Part shown: piece by piece, positions 46,646 to 57,877 of the stretch
Numbering within the stretch: position 1 is the stretch's first letter
How the letters are laid out: the number at the start of each line of letters is the position of its first letter
Source: Athripsodes cinereus
Taxonomy: Eukaryota > Arthropoda > Insecta > Trichoptera > Leptoceridae
Assembly: GCA_947579605.1 (NCBI GenBank)
Contig: OX388317.1
Coordinates: 21,905,384-21,969,383, forward strand
Length of the DNA: 64,000 nt
Direction: 5' to 3'
Notes under the pieces: model-generated
Databases searched by the model: none
Told to the model about the DNA's origin: nothing
What the model saw: the letters and a program-made list of their open reading frames with translations, nothing else
Made by a program: the position numbers and the translations under genes

Positions 46646-47472
46646 GAATATAAAGTATTATAACGATTTATAATAATCTGCCCTTTACATAATACTTACT
46701 TATTTTCTAGCCAAAGTCTCCCCACTGTTAGATATAAATAATCCTTTTCAAAACTTTTTCATAGTCTTTAATCTTGAGCAATATAATTCTTTTTCTTTCT
46801 CATCATTTGGACAATATTATCCGCACATTTCCTGTAATATTATTCGTATATTGAGCCCTGCCACATGCATTATGGAAGATATATTAGACGCATCTCCACG
46901 TGCCGTCGTTTTACACAGTACTGGAGATCACTTTAATTGGTTATTTCCGGGCTTCGACACGATAAATAAATAAATAATAATCAAAATTGAGGTAGAAAAT
47001 TAAGATTCATTCAAAAGTATTTTTATTTAATAAAACTTTTAAACAAGATGCAGGTTAAATTCGTGTAAATTTGCTCTTTCTGAATATTTCAATTAAATAT
47101 CAAAGTCTGGTGTAGAAATCGTATTGCGTCAAAAGTCAAAACACTCTTTTTCAGAAACGCCTTCCCCCTTCCGTCTTTCTGACATCGTAGTCACATAAAA
47201 GTGAGCGATAAGAACCCTTTGATGTCAAGGAATGGAAAATGTTTCTCTAAGGCGAAGGTTCTGAAGACATTTATAAGAAAAAAATAGTACGCAATTTATT
47301 ACGTATGAAAAAATTTAAACAAAATATATTTCGAAATATAGGTACTCGTGATTTATTTCCAATGTTGCAACAATGATTTACCTATCTTTATATAATTATA
47401 TAAAAACATATAATTGAACAGAACTCCAAGTGAGGTAGCCACCGAAATCATTTTAACACGTAATAAATATTA
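46646..47472. other. No supported feature
   Basis: AT-rich. A degraded RTE-like scrap may lie at 46700-46830. Confidence 0.4.
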
Positions 47473-47839
47473 ATGATATTATACTTTAAATAACACACAG
47501 TTTACTTTTCACTAAGATTTATTCTAACCTCGAGCGCTTTCGTCAATGTTAATGAATTGACATTTTCAAGAGAACTAAACTAAAAAAAAAAACAAAAGTT
47601 AATGTCTTACAATGAGTATTATACAAAAGAGGGGGGGGGGTAGGGTAGGGTGGGCGTGTATGATAGCAGGATTAGTGGATTATCTTTTGTATAATACTCA
47701 TTGTAAGACATTAACTTTTGTTTTTTTTTTAGTTAAGTTCTCTTGAAAATGTCAATTCATTAACATTGACGAAAGCGCTCGAGGTTAGAATAAATCTTAG
47801 TGAAAAGTAAACTGTGTGTTATTTAAAGTATAATATCAT
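47473..47839. mobile_element. Long foldback: 158-bp arms, 52-bp G-rich spacer
   Basis: Arm 47473-47630 is the near-exact reverse complement of 47683-47839. The spacer contains a run of 10 G and (TAGGG)-like repeats. In the right arm, GTCAAT (47751) pairs with ATTGAC (47765) directly before GAAAGCGCTCGAG, a stem-GAAA arrangement like a hammerhead stem II. This and the terminal inversion suggest a Penelope-like element end (inference). Confidence 0.72.
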
Positions 47840-48527
47840 CATAATGAATTTTCACTCTGTGAATGTACAAACTTTAGAGTTATTAATAAATATTAAATTG
47901 ATCGGATGCTGTAAGAAAGATCGCTGAGAGGAAATGGATGCAGCAAGAATAGAATAGAAGAGAGTGCATATTATTTGAAGAGGTCTAAGTCCAAAGATGG
48001 ATTCATAATGCTGTTGGAATAGGTTGCATTCCAGAACAAGGTTGCTCACTACTCTTCACGCTTTCAAGTGGGTCGTTAAGAACCACTTTATCACTCAGAA
48101 TTTGGTATTTGTTTTCCGGATCATTTTCCTGCCTATTCTTCTCCTATGTACCTACTTTTTTCCTTCCTTTAAAGTTTGGTGCGAACGTTTCACGAAATTG
48201 GGTTAGTTGGAAGAAATCGCATCTCTGAGATAAATTCGTCCTCTGTATTATTAATGTCATGACTGTATTTGATTTGAATGTAATTTGTGTAAATTTGCTT
48301 GTAATCGATGGGCAGTAAAGAATAAAGAAATAGAAATAAGAATAATGGGTGAAAAAGAAAATTAATGAACGTAAATTATATTCTCAGTACCTATCATATT
48401 TTATTAAAGATAATCAAATATTCCGCATGGGTGACGTCGTTACAACCTTGTATTTTTTTTATTTAAATATAATATTATGAATTTTGGTTATTATCAACTT
48501 CCATCCAAAGAAATTAGTTATATTGTG
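47840..48527. other. No supported feature
   Basis: AT-rich; chance ORFs. Confidence 0.4.
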
Positions 48528-48580
48528 AAAGAAATTGTGGAGTAGATCGGTAGTGGGATTCAAACTCTGGATACCTATTT
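48528..48580 (-). repeat. SINE-1 fragment (B box and tail)
   Basis: In reverse: GAGTTTGAATCCCACTACCG, then ATCTACTCCACAATTT. Confidence 0.55.
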
Positions 48581-49236
48581 GCCAATAATTTATGAATATT
48601 TTCTAAATGAAGCCATATTTAGATAAGTTTTATTTTTTTAGTAGACAAACATCATTTGTATAGATTGTAAGGAATCATATAACATAGATTCTATTACCTT
48701 GGCAACACATAGTCATGTAGGTGTTTCAAGATAAATGTTATGAGAAAAGCAATGAATCCACATTTCTATCGCTGATGTAGAAAGTTTGATTAAAAATATT
48801 TTAAAAGTAAGGTCGTTTCTATGAGTATAGGATTATTGAAAAAGTTAACGGTAAAAAGTATTGACGTAGATTGACTCTTTCACAATACACTGTTTCCATG
48901 ACAGTGGCAGATTTTTTTTTTTAAATAATTCAAATTTCAAATTCAAAATGTTTATACTTGAAATCATTTAACATTCTAAACACATACCTATTCATTTATT
49001 ACACAATTTAAGAACACTACTTTTTTGGTATTCTCCAAATTAAGCAGTGTTCGTGCTTTGAAGGTTATTCAGATTCACTATTTATTTAAATTAAAACGAA
49101 ATTTTATATAAATAAATAAAATATAAATCAAGATGTTATTCGACGTTTAAGTGGACGAAGCTTCTTTTTGTGTGGTTCTGTGTTTCCGAGAGGAACTATG
49201 AAATTCAAGCAAAACTCAAGATTTGTGTCTTTCTAT
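48581..49236. other. No supported gene; AT-rich
   Basis: A TTCAAATTTCAAATTCAAAA block at about 48930-48950 is a LINE-end-like motif. Confidence 0.4.
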
Positions 49237-49345
49237 TTATATCATTTCAAGTGAGACAGCCAGTGACAAACATTTAGGCGTTGTACTATCCATGCCAATA
49301 AAAACTAAGGTGTTCAGGATGGGTGGCACATCTCATCGCTGGGAA
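49237..49345 (-). repeat. Family A fragment
   Basis: AAGTGAGACAGCCAGTGACA, CATGCCAATAAAAAC, GTTCAGGATGGGTGGCACAT, CTCATCGCTG. Confidence 0.65.
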
Positions 49346-49429
49346 AAAATGAAGATTTTTGTTAACCAATTTCCAATATTTTTTAGGGTCAGAGAAAGTG
49401 TTAAGCTGCCCCAGATTATATTGCTGAAT

Positions 49430-49947
49430 TGTGCAGGTTGAAAAATCTAGGTATGAGGCAGCGTGCCTTGAGATCTGCTCAGAGTGTGTCCTTGGAGTTG
49501 GTAGCTCCGCAGAGGAAAAAATTAACAAATTACGGGGATAGAGCCTTTTCTGTGGCGGGACCCAACCTCTGGAATGGATTACCTCTTGAGCTTAGGCAAG
49601 CTGCAGATCTTAAGACATTCAGAAGGGACCTAAAAACTTTTTATTTTACCAATTACTTTTAAATATTTTATTCTATTTTACATTCTTGACTTTAAATATT
49701 ATATTCTGTTTTACATAATTGACGTGGATGCATATTGTATCTAAAATATGTGTATCTCAATGTAATATTGAACATCTGACGTGGATACCTTTATGTATCC
49801 AAGATTTCTCATTTACATATCTATGTATTTATGTATATTTATAATATGACGTGGATGTAATGTCCTAGAATTTATGAATTGTACAGTGTCCTTGAGGTGC
49901 TTCGGCACGTAAACGACACTTTAATATTGTCCAAAATAATAATAATA
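49430..49947 (+). pseudogene. CR1-like LINE ORF2 C-terminus with 3' UTR
   Basis: The frame 49429-49662 ends YGDRAFSVAGPNLWNGLPLE then LKTFRRDLKTFYFTNYF and a stop, the conserved CR1-type C-terminus. Upstream residues (RQRALRSAQSVSLELVAP) fit the basic stretch seen in relatives. The 3' UTR carries three GACGTGGAT motifs (49721, 49778, 49849) and ends in (AAT)n at ~49945. This subfamily lacks the GCGCC tail of the copies at 3710 and 33269. Confidence 0.85.
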
Positions 49948-50984
49948 AGCATCTTTTTTCCTAACGAGTGTTAGTTGCCATGCCTTTTATGTATGTATGT
50001 TTTACTGAATAAAGAACTTAATTTACATTTTAAATGAAATGTTTGTAAAAAATATACCTACCAAACTAAATATTTTTAATAATAATATTGTCTTTGTTCA
50101 TCAATGGACAACAAAAACCTTAATGAGTTTTCTATTTTGCGTCGTCTCTTTGTCTGCGTTTCACACCAGCTTGTACTTGAGAAGTACAGAAGCAAAGTTA
50201 CGTCGATCTATTTTTCACAAATGAGTATTTAACTATGGCTGCATTTTTTTGTATCTTTTCTTGCTTATTATACCATAGCTTAATCGAAACATTAAAAATT
50301 CTCCTCTATCGTCGAGTCAGTCTTTAGTGATTTTATTTATTAATAATTCACGGCGCTAGACTTTTACATGTTAAAAAATTTCATACATAATTTATATAAT
50401 GTACACATAAGTATAATCTATTAGGACACAACAATTTTTATAAAAAGTCAACAAAAAAGAACAATTAATATTACAGCATAAATTATGAAAAAAAATCAAT
50501 GGATCACATGTCAATTCAATAGTAGGTAGGATTTTGATGCAAAAACACTTCAAATAGAAATAGAAATGTTTTTTTTTTAAGTTTCAATTTTCTAGAATAA
50601 ATGTGACTATGATTCTATAGCCCTCACTTTTTTAGCATAATGATAATTAATGGTACAAAGAAAAATGGACAGACGGACACTTGGACAGTCTGCTATCTAA
50701 CGTATTATGTACCTAGAATATTGCAACGGCAGATAGAAAAACGTTCGGATGGTTTTCTTTTTATAGTTAACCGAGCATAGAATAATGAAAACACGAAGGA
50801 ACCAAGCTAGAATAAAAAAACGTAATAAAAATCACAAAAAGGGGACAGACAATCATTGAAAAATATTCATTCATACTATGCTGACATTTCACGTTTAACG
50901 AATTAAACATCTATTTATTGAGTCGACGTTTACTTTGTAAAACTCCATTTATATATGTGGAAGAAAACACAATTGGTTTTAGTT
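49948..50984. other. No supported feature
   Basis: AT-rich; chance ORFs. Confidence 0.4.
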
Positions 50985-51105
50985 GTACTTAGCCAGCCAG
51001 CCTAGAGCCAATTCATAAGCGTTGGGACGTCTTGATCACTTCTTCTGATTGGATTTTGCTCAATGTTACATTGTGTACACATGGTTCTCCAATTGGTTTT
51101 GTTCA
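50985..51105 (+). repeat. Family C repeat (copy 3)
   Basis: CAGCCTAGAGCCAATTCATA, AGCGTTGGGACGTC, CACTTCTTCTGATTGGATTT, ACATGGTTCTCCAATTG. Confidence 0.65.
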
Positions 51106-51519
51106 TCAGCAGTCGAAATATTTGTCTGTGGTCTAACGGCATTACTTATATTTTTTATCTCAATAAGAGCTTACCTGCGAATATATTTTCATTTCCGTTT
51201 TTTTTTCTATTTATTAACTTATTCTAATTCACCGAAGCACATAAAACGGATAACGGCTACAATTCTGAAAATTCTAGCTTCATTTAGTACCCTCGGGGCA
51301 AAAAAAGTGTCTCTTCTCATCTTGATTTTCGTTGCCGTTTTTGTGAATATTCCAGAAATATTTCTTCGTTATTGTTCTACATATAATATTTATTCTATAG
51401 GGATAGTTCCACACACTTATATTCTAACCTACTGCACGTTTTTTCGTATGACATACGAATGTCAGATAGGTAAATACAAATATATTGCATTACAGTAATA
51501 AACTTGGCTTCTGAACTAT
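51106..51519. other. No supported feature
   Basis: A 149-codon ORF (51049-51498) is hydrophobic and Phe/Tyr-rich but starts inside a repeat and has no recognisable motif. I treat it as chance. Confidence 0.45.
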
Positions 51520-51715
51520 GTAAAACTCCATATTATCTATTAAATACAAACAAAAAAATATTGAAATAACCTCTTTTCCCGGATATTTCAGGAGTCCAAG
51601 GAATCTTATTTATCCGTTTGGGTGACAATTTCTTTTTTCTTTTTAACCCTCTTCAACCTATCAGTACCACTAAGCCAGCTAAGAGGTTAACTTTTTGAAT
51701 TAACCTTAGCTAATA
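51520..51715 (-). repeat. Family D repeat, inverted part
   Basis: The minus strand gives CTTAGTGGTACTGATAGGTT and CTGAAATATCCGGGAAAAGA, the order of 32855-32960. Confidence 0.65.
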
Positions 51716-51774
51716 ATCCATAGTACACATGTAAGATAGGAGCTTAATATGCGGAACATATTCTTTGGGAATAT

Positions 51775-51820
51775 CCTCTGATGATGGATGCTAGAATGAT
51801 TCTGGAAATGACTGTCGATA
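51775..51820 (+). other. Hammerhead-ribozyme-like core
   Basis: CTGATGA (51778-51784), an imperfect hairpin, GAAA (51805-51808) and GTC (51814-51816) occur in the right order between the two oppositely oriented family D parts. The stem pairing is weak, so activity is doubtful. Confidence 0.35.
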
Positions 51821-51839
51821 CTCCTCGACTCGTCTGATT

Positions 51840-51990
51840 TTGGAAAATGTTTTAAATGCCACGAACGTTGCACACTTTAAGGAATTCTTCTTCTTCTTTA
51901 AGGAAATCTTTTGGATGTGTGGGTCTCAAAGTGGAATCTGGTATGTTAGCCGGGTCCACCGCTTTCAAAGACAGGAACGTTATATCTACA
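51840..51990 (+). repeat. Family D repeat, 5' part on plus strand
   Basis: AATGCCACGAACGTTGCACA, then GGATGTGTGGGTCTCAAAGT; aligns with 32728-32815. Confidence 0.6.
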
Positions 51991-52858
51991 CCACACTGGT
52001 GTATTCTTCAAGATATTTGGAATCGGTGACAAACTTATTAGCTAGAATTATTTTTAAATTTCATGCAAGTCAAGTTAAAAAATACATATTATTACAGAAC
52101 ACTCAAAACCTTATTGTGAAAGATCTTTTTTATTCAAAAGAGTCCACGTGTCAAATCGCAAAGAATTGAATAATATTGAAAATAAGTAAAATGGAAATTT
52201 TTAATATGATAAAAAAGTACCTACGCTTTTTCAAGTGGTCTGTAAAGTTTAATAGAATAAAATAAAAAAAAAACACAAACTTCAAACGACGGGAAATTTC
52301 AACGAATAATAATAATAATATTTATAATGAAAACATAATAAATACGGATTTTTTCTAATATTCAGATTTCACTAATTTTCAGAGAAAGAGGTATGAAAAA
52401 TAAAGTTTTTTTTAACTTCGTTTTTTCTTTATTTGTTTCTTCTGTTTTAATGGAAAGAGAAAAATATAAAAACGTACCTGTGACTACAGAGAATTCTACA
52501 TAACTTTAAATTTACATCGAATGATTATAATAACAAGAAAGTAATCTTAATAATACAAAGGATACAAATTTCAGGAGATAATTTCGTCCTTTTTGTGAAT
52601 TTCACGGGTAAACTTTATAAAACTTAAGTATCTAGAGCCTTTGTCGCGGATTTTGAATAACAATTAATAATATAGAGAAAAATCTAGCTCATTGTAGTTT
52701 TGAGAGTATTAAATTGAACAAATATACTAAAACTAAACTTTTTACTAAAAACATAAAGAAATTAATTTTGCTGTTTTTTCCAAGTGGAGAGCAAGTTAAG
52801 AATTTGAATTTTAATGCCTAGATTTGAAATTCGAGTACTGGCAAGTAATACTGTCCTA
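51991..52858. other. No supported feature
   Basis: AT-rich. Confidence 0.4.
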
Positions 52859-53190
52859 CTTAGTAAAAACACATTAATTACCAAAACACAAATGTGTCAG
52901 AATTGATGTCCAAGTTTGAAACTCCATTTTTGTGTGTATATTTTCCAGTTTAAAAAAACAAACATGCCACAGGCATCACAAATATCTAAATTAGTTTATT
53001 AATAATAAAAATATACAAAAAATTATCGAATATAATTATAGAATACGATATTTGTGTCGACTGTGGCATGTTTGTTTTTTGATACTTGAAAAAATACACA
53101 CAAAATGTTATGTTTGTTAATGAAGCTTCAAACTTGGAATGCGATTCTGACACATTTGTGTTTTGGTAATTATGTACTGTTTTTACTTAG
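52859..53190. mobile_element. Foldback element, ~130-bp inverted arms
   Basis: Left TTAGTAAAAACACATTAATT and AATTACCAAAACACAAATGT mirror the right arm read backwards, through GTGTGTAT-TTTTC and AACAAACATGCCACAG to CACAAATATC. The arms differ by small indels. The AT-rich loop is at about 52992-53047. No ORF. Confidence 0.8.
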
Positions 53191-53224
53191 GATATCTAAA
53201 AGTGCAGAATACTTTTGAAAATTT

Positions 53225-53812
53225 TCGAGTGTCATGTAAAACTATGGCTTGATTTCGTAAAACATCGCCGATAAGCCATTTTACATTATCATTTCAGCGA
53301 TGAAGTATACCTTGTCATCACGTTGCGTGGAGCACCTGCCAAAGAATTTGTCAATCACTCTTTCCGTAAGTTTGTGAGTGTCATGTAAAAGACAGGTGCA
53401 AAAAAAAAAAGACATTTTACATCTTAAATTTAGCGATGAGGTTTTCCACCCATCCTGAATGTTGCACTACCACTATTATACCATCGAGGCATACTCGTAT
53501 CTTAAAAGTGGGATAGTTAGCAGATAAGCCACATGTTATAAATATATCCAAGATGTCCTCTCTGTGCCGACAAATTAAGATATTTAAAACAAAGAGGACA
53601 GTTCGCATTTTTATTACACGCAGCTGCACTGAGAAAAATACTAACGAAATTTCACAATAAAATTTACCAACGATTTGTTTGCGAAAAGTTAATATTATAG
53701 ATTCGTATTAATGAATCGTTTGTACTATCTCTGGTCCTAATCTGATAGTACGTACTAATAATTCGTTGTGAAATTTTGTTAGTATTTTTCTCAGTGTGGT
53801 CTGCTAGCTACT
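53225..53812. repeat. Cluster of family A fragments in both orientations
   Basis: 53225-53320 plus-strand body; 53329-53462 plus-strand 5' part (GTGGAGCACCTGCC to CCACCCATCCTGAATG); 53463-53570 reverse 3' part; 53588-53812 plus-strand 3' part broken by the CACTG element at 53627-53796. Confidence 0.68.
53627..53796. mobile_element. CACTG-ended MITE, 170 bp (CACTA-like)
   Basis: Terminal inverted repeats of about 31 bases start CACTGAGAAAAATACTAACG and end in CAGTG. Flanked by TG/TG (53625-53626, 53797-53798), the 2-bp duplication expected of CACTA-type elements; the empty site is the family A GCAGCTGGTCTG. No ORF. Confidence 0.82.
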
Positions 53813-54345
53813 CCGCATATCGTCCCTCTTCTGACTAACTGTCGTATCTGACATTTTTGGCGAAATCGAGTTATGATAATAATAATAATAATAATAATAA
53901 GAACACTTTATTGATCAGAAAAAAATCATGAGCAATTGGCGAGCTTATTGCCTGGAAGCAATATCTTCCAGCTAACCAAAATAATGTGTGATACTATGTT
54001 GACAATGTGTAAACCAATGTGTATTTATATGTGCCCTGCATGTTCTCACTAAAGATCACACCTGTAACTGTTACCGTTATCCTGGAATAGCCTTCTGATT
54101 TGTTGTCGTATTTACGAATTATTCTAAATAAAATGTGTTGTATCTACTAATTCCTCAAAATTTCATCACAAAAATGTTTCAGAGATATATAAGAATAGGT
54201 ACAAATAAAATAATGTAATATATGAACACTGTATCATATAACTAGGAGAGACGAAAATATGAACGATAAAACACAAAAAACGCTCTCCTGAACAATTTAC
54301 ATTTAGGCACATACGACAGTTAGTCAGAAGAGGGAAGATATGGGA
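53813..54345. mobile_element. TIR element, ~533 bp, unassigned
   Basis: Ends pair as CATATCGTCCCTCTTCTGAC(TAACTGTCGTAT) on the left and its inverse at 54308-54344, about 35 bases. (AAT)n lies at 53878-53899. No ORF. Target duplication not resolved. Confidence 0.72.
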
Positions 54346-54692
54346 ACACCCGTAGACTAATTCATTAACACTTATTCAACAATTTATATCTATAAAAAAA
54401 CCACGTTGTAGGTGACGTGCTTTGCCTTGTAGCGAGTCATTAAGGTACCTACAAGTTAAATTGAGTTTGAAATTTGGGTAAAAAAAAACATCAAATAGTT
54501 ATTAAAAATTTAATGAATATCTTGAGAGCAAAGAAAAAGGAAATGTTCGTCCTCCTTATATAACTCAGAGTCAAAGTCGTAGAATAATAATAATACATGA
54601 TATAGAATAGCAGTTATATCCACAAAGAATACGCATACAGGCTTAAACCTGCCCAAACTGACTTAACCCTGTTTAAACGAAACACCTAGCTT
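54346..54692. other. No supported feature
   Basis: AT-rich. Confidence 0.4.
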
Positions 54693-55310
54693 GCATAAAT
54701 TTTGTATGGGCGGATAAAATAAAAACAATCTTCTTCTTCTTTCTGTGCCATGTCAGGTCCAGCATAAATTTTGTATGGGCGGATAAAATAAAAACAATCT
54801 TTTTCTTCTTTCTGTGCCATGTCAGGTCCAGCATAAATTTTGTATGGGCGGATAAAATAAAAACAATCTTTTTCTTCTTTCTGTGCCATGTCAGGTCCAG
54901 CATAAATTTTGTATGGGCGGATAAAATAAAAACAATCTTTTTCTTCTTTCTGTGCCATGTCAGGTCCAGCATAAATTTTGTATGGGCGGATAAAATAAAA
55001 ACAATCTTTTTCTTCTTTCTGTGCCATGTCAGGTCCAGCATAAATTTTGTATGGGCGGATAAAATAAAAACAATCTTTTTCTTCTTTCTGTGCCATGTCA
55101 GGTCCAGCATAAATTTTGTATGGGCGGATAAAATAAAAACAATCTTTTTCTTCTTTCTGTGCCATGTCAGGTCCAGCATAAATTTTGTATGGGCGGATAA
55201 AATAAAAACAATCTTTTTCTTCTTTCTGTGCCATGTCAGGTCCAGCATAAATTTTGTATGGGCGGATAAAATAAAAACAATCTTTTTCTTCTTTCTGTGC
55301 CATGTCAGGT
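54693..55310. repeat. 69-bp tandem array, nine copies, LINE-derived
   Basis: The unit joins GCATAAATTTTGTATGGGCG, GATAAAATAAAAACAATC and TTCTTCTTTCTGTGCCATGT plus CAGGT. Copies look identical except the first, which has CTTCTTCTTC where others have CTTTTTCTTC. The second half equals the 3' end of the RTE-like LINE that directly follows at 55300. As 69 is divisible by 3, two minus-strand frames stay open for ~200 codons; these are not evidence of a gene. Confidence 0.97.
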
Positions 55311-55520
55311 TCCCCCGACGTTGGAGATCACTCCGGCGAAAACCTCCCTGTCCTGTGCTGCTCTGAACAGGTCATCCACCGTCCGGATTCCGGTTCACTC
55401 TCTAATGTTGCCCAGCCAGGACATCTGCTTTCTGCCAACTCCCCGTCTTCCCTCTATCTTGCCCTCCAATATAAGGCAGAGGAGACGATACTTCTCTCCA
55501 CGCAGCAAGTGACCCAAATA
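55290..55520 (-). pseudogene. RTE-like LINE (family c) 3' end
   Basis: The minus strand encodes remnants of RSIVSSALYWRARVR-type sequence and, at nucleotide level, GACAGGGAGGTTTTCGCCGG and AGTGATCTCCAACGTCGGGG before the stop. Colinear with 36160-36602, without the MITE. Frameshifted and 5'-truncated. Confidence 0.75.
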
Positions 55521-55649
55521 TAAATATATAAAAACAATATTTTACCGATAATTCAAAATTTTTCATTAAGTATAAAAAATATTAATTATTGTTCGATATG
55601 GAAGTTTTCAAGTTTTTAAAATTTACGTTGTTGTTTTATCTCTAAAGTG
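55521..55649. other. No supported feature
   Basis: AT-rich spacer. Confidence 0.4.
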
Positions 55650-55705
55650 GCTCTATTGACGCAAAGACGCTCTGAATGGAGGAGGCTAGTTTGTGCCCTC
55701 AAAAT
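55650..55705 (+). repeat. RTE-like LINE (family b) scrap
   Basis: GACGCAAAGACGCTCTGAAT, then GGAGGAGGCTAGTTTGTGCC; matches 46550-46605. Confidence 0.65.
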
Positions 55706-56755
55706 TCCAAGATTTTGAGTATAAGTGTAGATGTAGGCGTATAACTGATTTCATATTTATTAACTGCTATAAGTACAGCTCAAACCAATAAGATTATCAT
55801 ATAAATGTATATGTAAAGATGAAAACAAGTTTTCTCGTGTACACCCACTTTAACTTCAAATCCTCCATATTTTTATCCATTCCCATATAACGTTTTTTTT
55901 ATCATTTAATAGGCTTGTCAGGTATATTACATAAAAATATCATAAAACTCGTTTAGCAAAAAATAAGGCAAGGAGTACTTAGATTTCGAGTAAGGGTAGA
56001 AGATGAATTAATAAGGGAGGCTGTTTGAAGATATTATGAAGGGGGTTGTAAAAAAAATGGCGAAGAGGAAGCACTTAAATGAGATAGTAGAGCGAGGTGA
56101 ATAAGTATCATCAAGATGAATCAAAAGAAAATTATGAAAATAAATATCCATGATTCTGACGTGGATTTATATTAGGTATACTTTTTTTAAATCTTCAGAT
56201 TGTAAATATTATAATATTTAAGCAAGATGAAATTCAGAGAAAAAATATAATTAATTATGTCGGTACCTACGTATTTTTTCTTAACGATCTGGCTCGCAGA
56301 CTGCCAACAAGAATTAGACGAAAATAGTTAATTGCGATATTATGAGAACAAGTGATCTTAGCTACAACGTTTGTATTAAATCATAATTCTCCATAGTCTA
56401 TACAAAAAGATCTCTTGTAAATTTTAATGATTTGAAATGAAAAATTAAAAAAAAAAATAAACAATCCAGTAAATTATTAAATTGAAAGTAGCAGAAAACA
56501 CTTTAACATTTTTATTTTATATAATTCACATGCATGCATGCATTCTTTGCAGGTACACAATATATCAAATTGTTAGTATTTTTATTTCTATGGTTATTTG
56601 AGGGATTCAAGTGCAAAGGCATATACTGCCCCAGAACAGACTAGGTACAGTCTAGCGAGGCAGTGAATTCAATTTAAAATATTTATCACAAGAATGTGTA
56701 TTTAGATTTAATATTATAAAGAATTATTTAGTTAGTAGATTTTTGTAGTAGTTAA
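55706..56755. other. No supported feature
   Basis: AT-rich; ACATGCATGCATGCAT run at 56528. Confidence 0.4.
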
Positions 56756-57055
56756 GTTTTTCAGAATGCGCGTGAATAAACTACGGTGGTTTGGACACGT
56801 TGAATGAATGAACGTGGTAAGAATGACAAAGAGGATATACTTGTCTGAAAGGAAGGGTGTGCGTCCGAGAACAACGTGGATCAAATTCTCAAAGACGGCT
56901 GTGTGTTGAGTAATAGGAACCGACATACGTGTATGAGAAACTGTATGAATGTGGAGGAAGCGAAGGAAGTGTGAAAGATAGATCTGTTTGGCGTTCCGTT
57001 TTCTCTGCCTACCCCACTTAGGACACGGCGTGAGGGTATAGTATAGTGTAGTAAG
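56756..57055 (+). pseudogene. RTE-like LINE (family a) C-terminus and 3' end
   Basis: The plus strand reads RMRVNKLRWFGHVE, stop, RMTKRIYLSERKGVRP, TTWIKF, then frame-shifted remnants of the MRNWMNVEEAKE region. The 3' UTR ends CTGCCTACCCCACTTAGGAC, then CGGCGTGAGGGTATAGTATA. This tail closely resembles the family A end. Confidence 0.85.
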
Positions 57056-57649
57056 TTTTTATATTTCTGGAAATAAATAAACATCGATTCACATCGACCA
57101 TTCAAAAAACGTTGCAATATGGATAATATATTATCTAATCACGGTGTTTCTCAGAAATAAGAAAGCTGAAAGGATATTCTAGATATAAATCTACTAAGAC
57201 GGAAATTCATCACTTGCATTCAATACTCGTTTCCTTCCTTACTTTTTATATGTTGAATATAATCTCCCCTCTCAATCTATCCAAAGTATATACTTAAATA
57301 CAGAACTACTTGTACATACTTTTTCAACATACGCATTAGTTAATCTCAAGTATTACATTTTATTCATTTTACGATAATTTTTGCTAAAAATAAACGATTC
57401 CTGCGTCACCTTATTCACATATTATGCTTTTGACAAAAAGAAGATCTATTATATATGTATTTATTAATTTATTTATCTATTGTATAAAAGAAACAATGAA
57501 CAGCATTACAGTTAAAAAAACCTTTTCGCTATCATTGTACATAAACAGTAAACAATCAAGACAATAATAAAATTTAACACAAAAATACAGACACATAGAA
57601 ATCCTGTGACACAAATATACAAGAAAAAGGAATTTTGACTACGTCCGAT
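57056..57649. other. No supported feature
   Basis: AT-rich. Confidence 0.4.
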
Positions 57650-57877
57650 CTATATCATCAGCATAACTCACAAATGAGGCAGCCAGCGGACTAACTGCAG
57701 GTAGTGACCATGCAGATTGTCCTCTACGTGCCAATATAATAAAATGATACATCCAGGATGGGCGGCATGCCTTGTCGCTGAACTGTGGGGTTCTACGAAC
57801 AACTGCCTTTTACAAAACACTGTTAAATTTACAGAAAAGAGTGAGAGACCAATTTTTTTCGAGGTTTCCACGGTGTC
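57650..57877 (-). repeat. Family A repeat, diverged, nearly full length
   Basis: ATCATCAGCATAACTCACAA, GAGGCAGCCAGCGGACTAAC, TCCAGGATGGGCGGCATGCC, CTTTTACAAAACACTGTTAA, GAGTGAGAGACCAATTTTTT. Confidence 0.72.

Noticed and set aside
51049..51498. 149-codon hydrophobic ORF
   Set aside because: Starts inside family C repeat, Phe/Tyr/Ile-rich as expected from AT-rich DNA, no recognisable domain.
54673..55303. Two long minus-strand ORFs (191 and 205 codons) of perfect 23-residue repeats
   Set aside because: Created by a 69-bp tandem array whose length is a multiple of three; no selection signal and clear LINE-tail origin.
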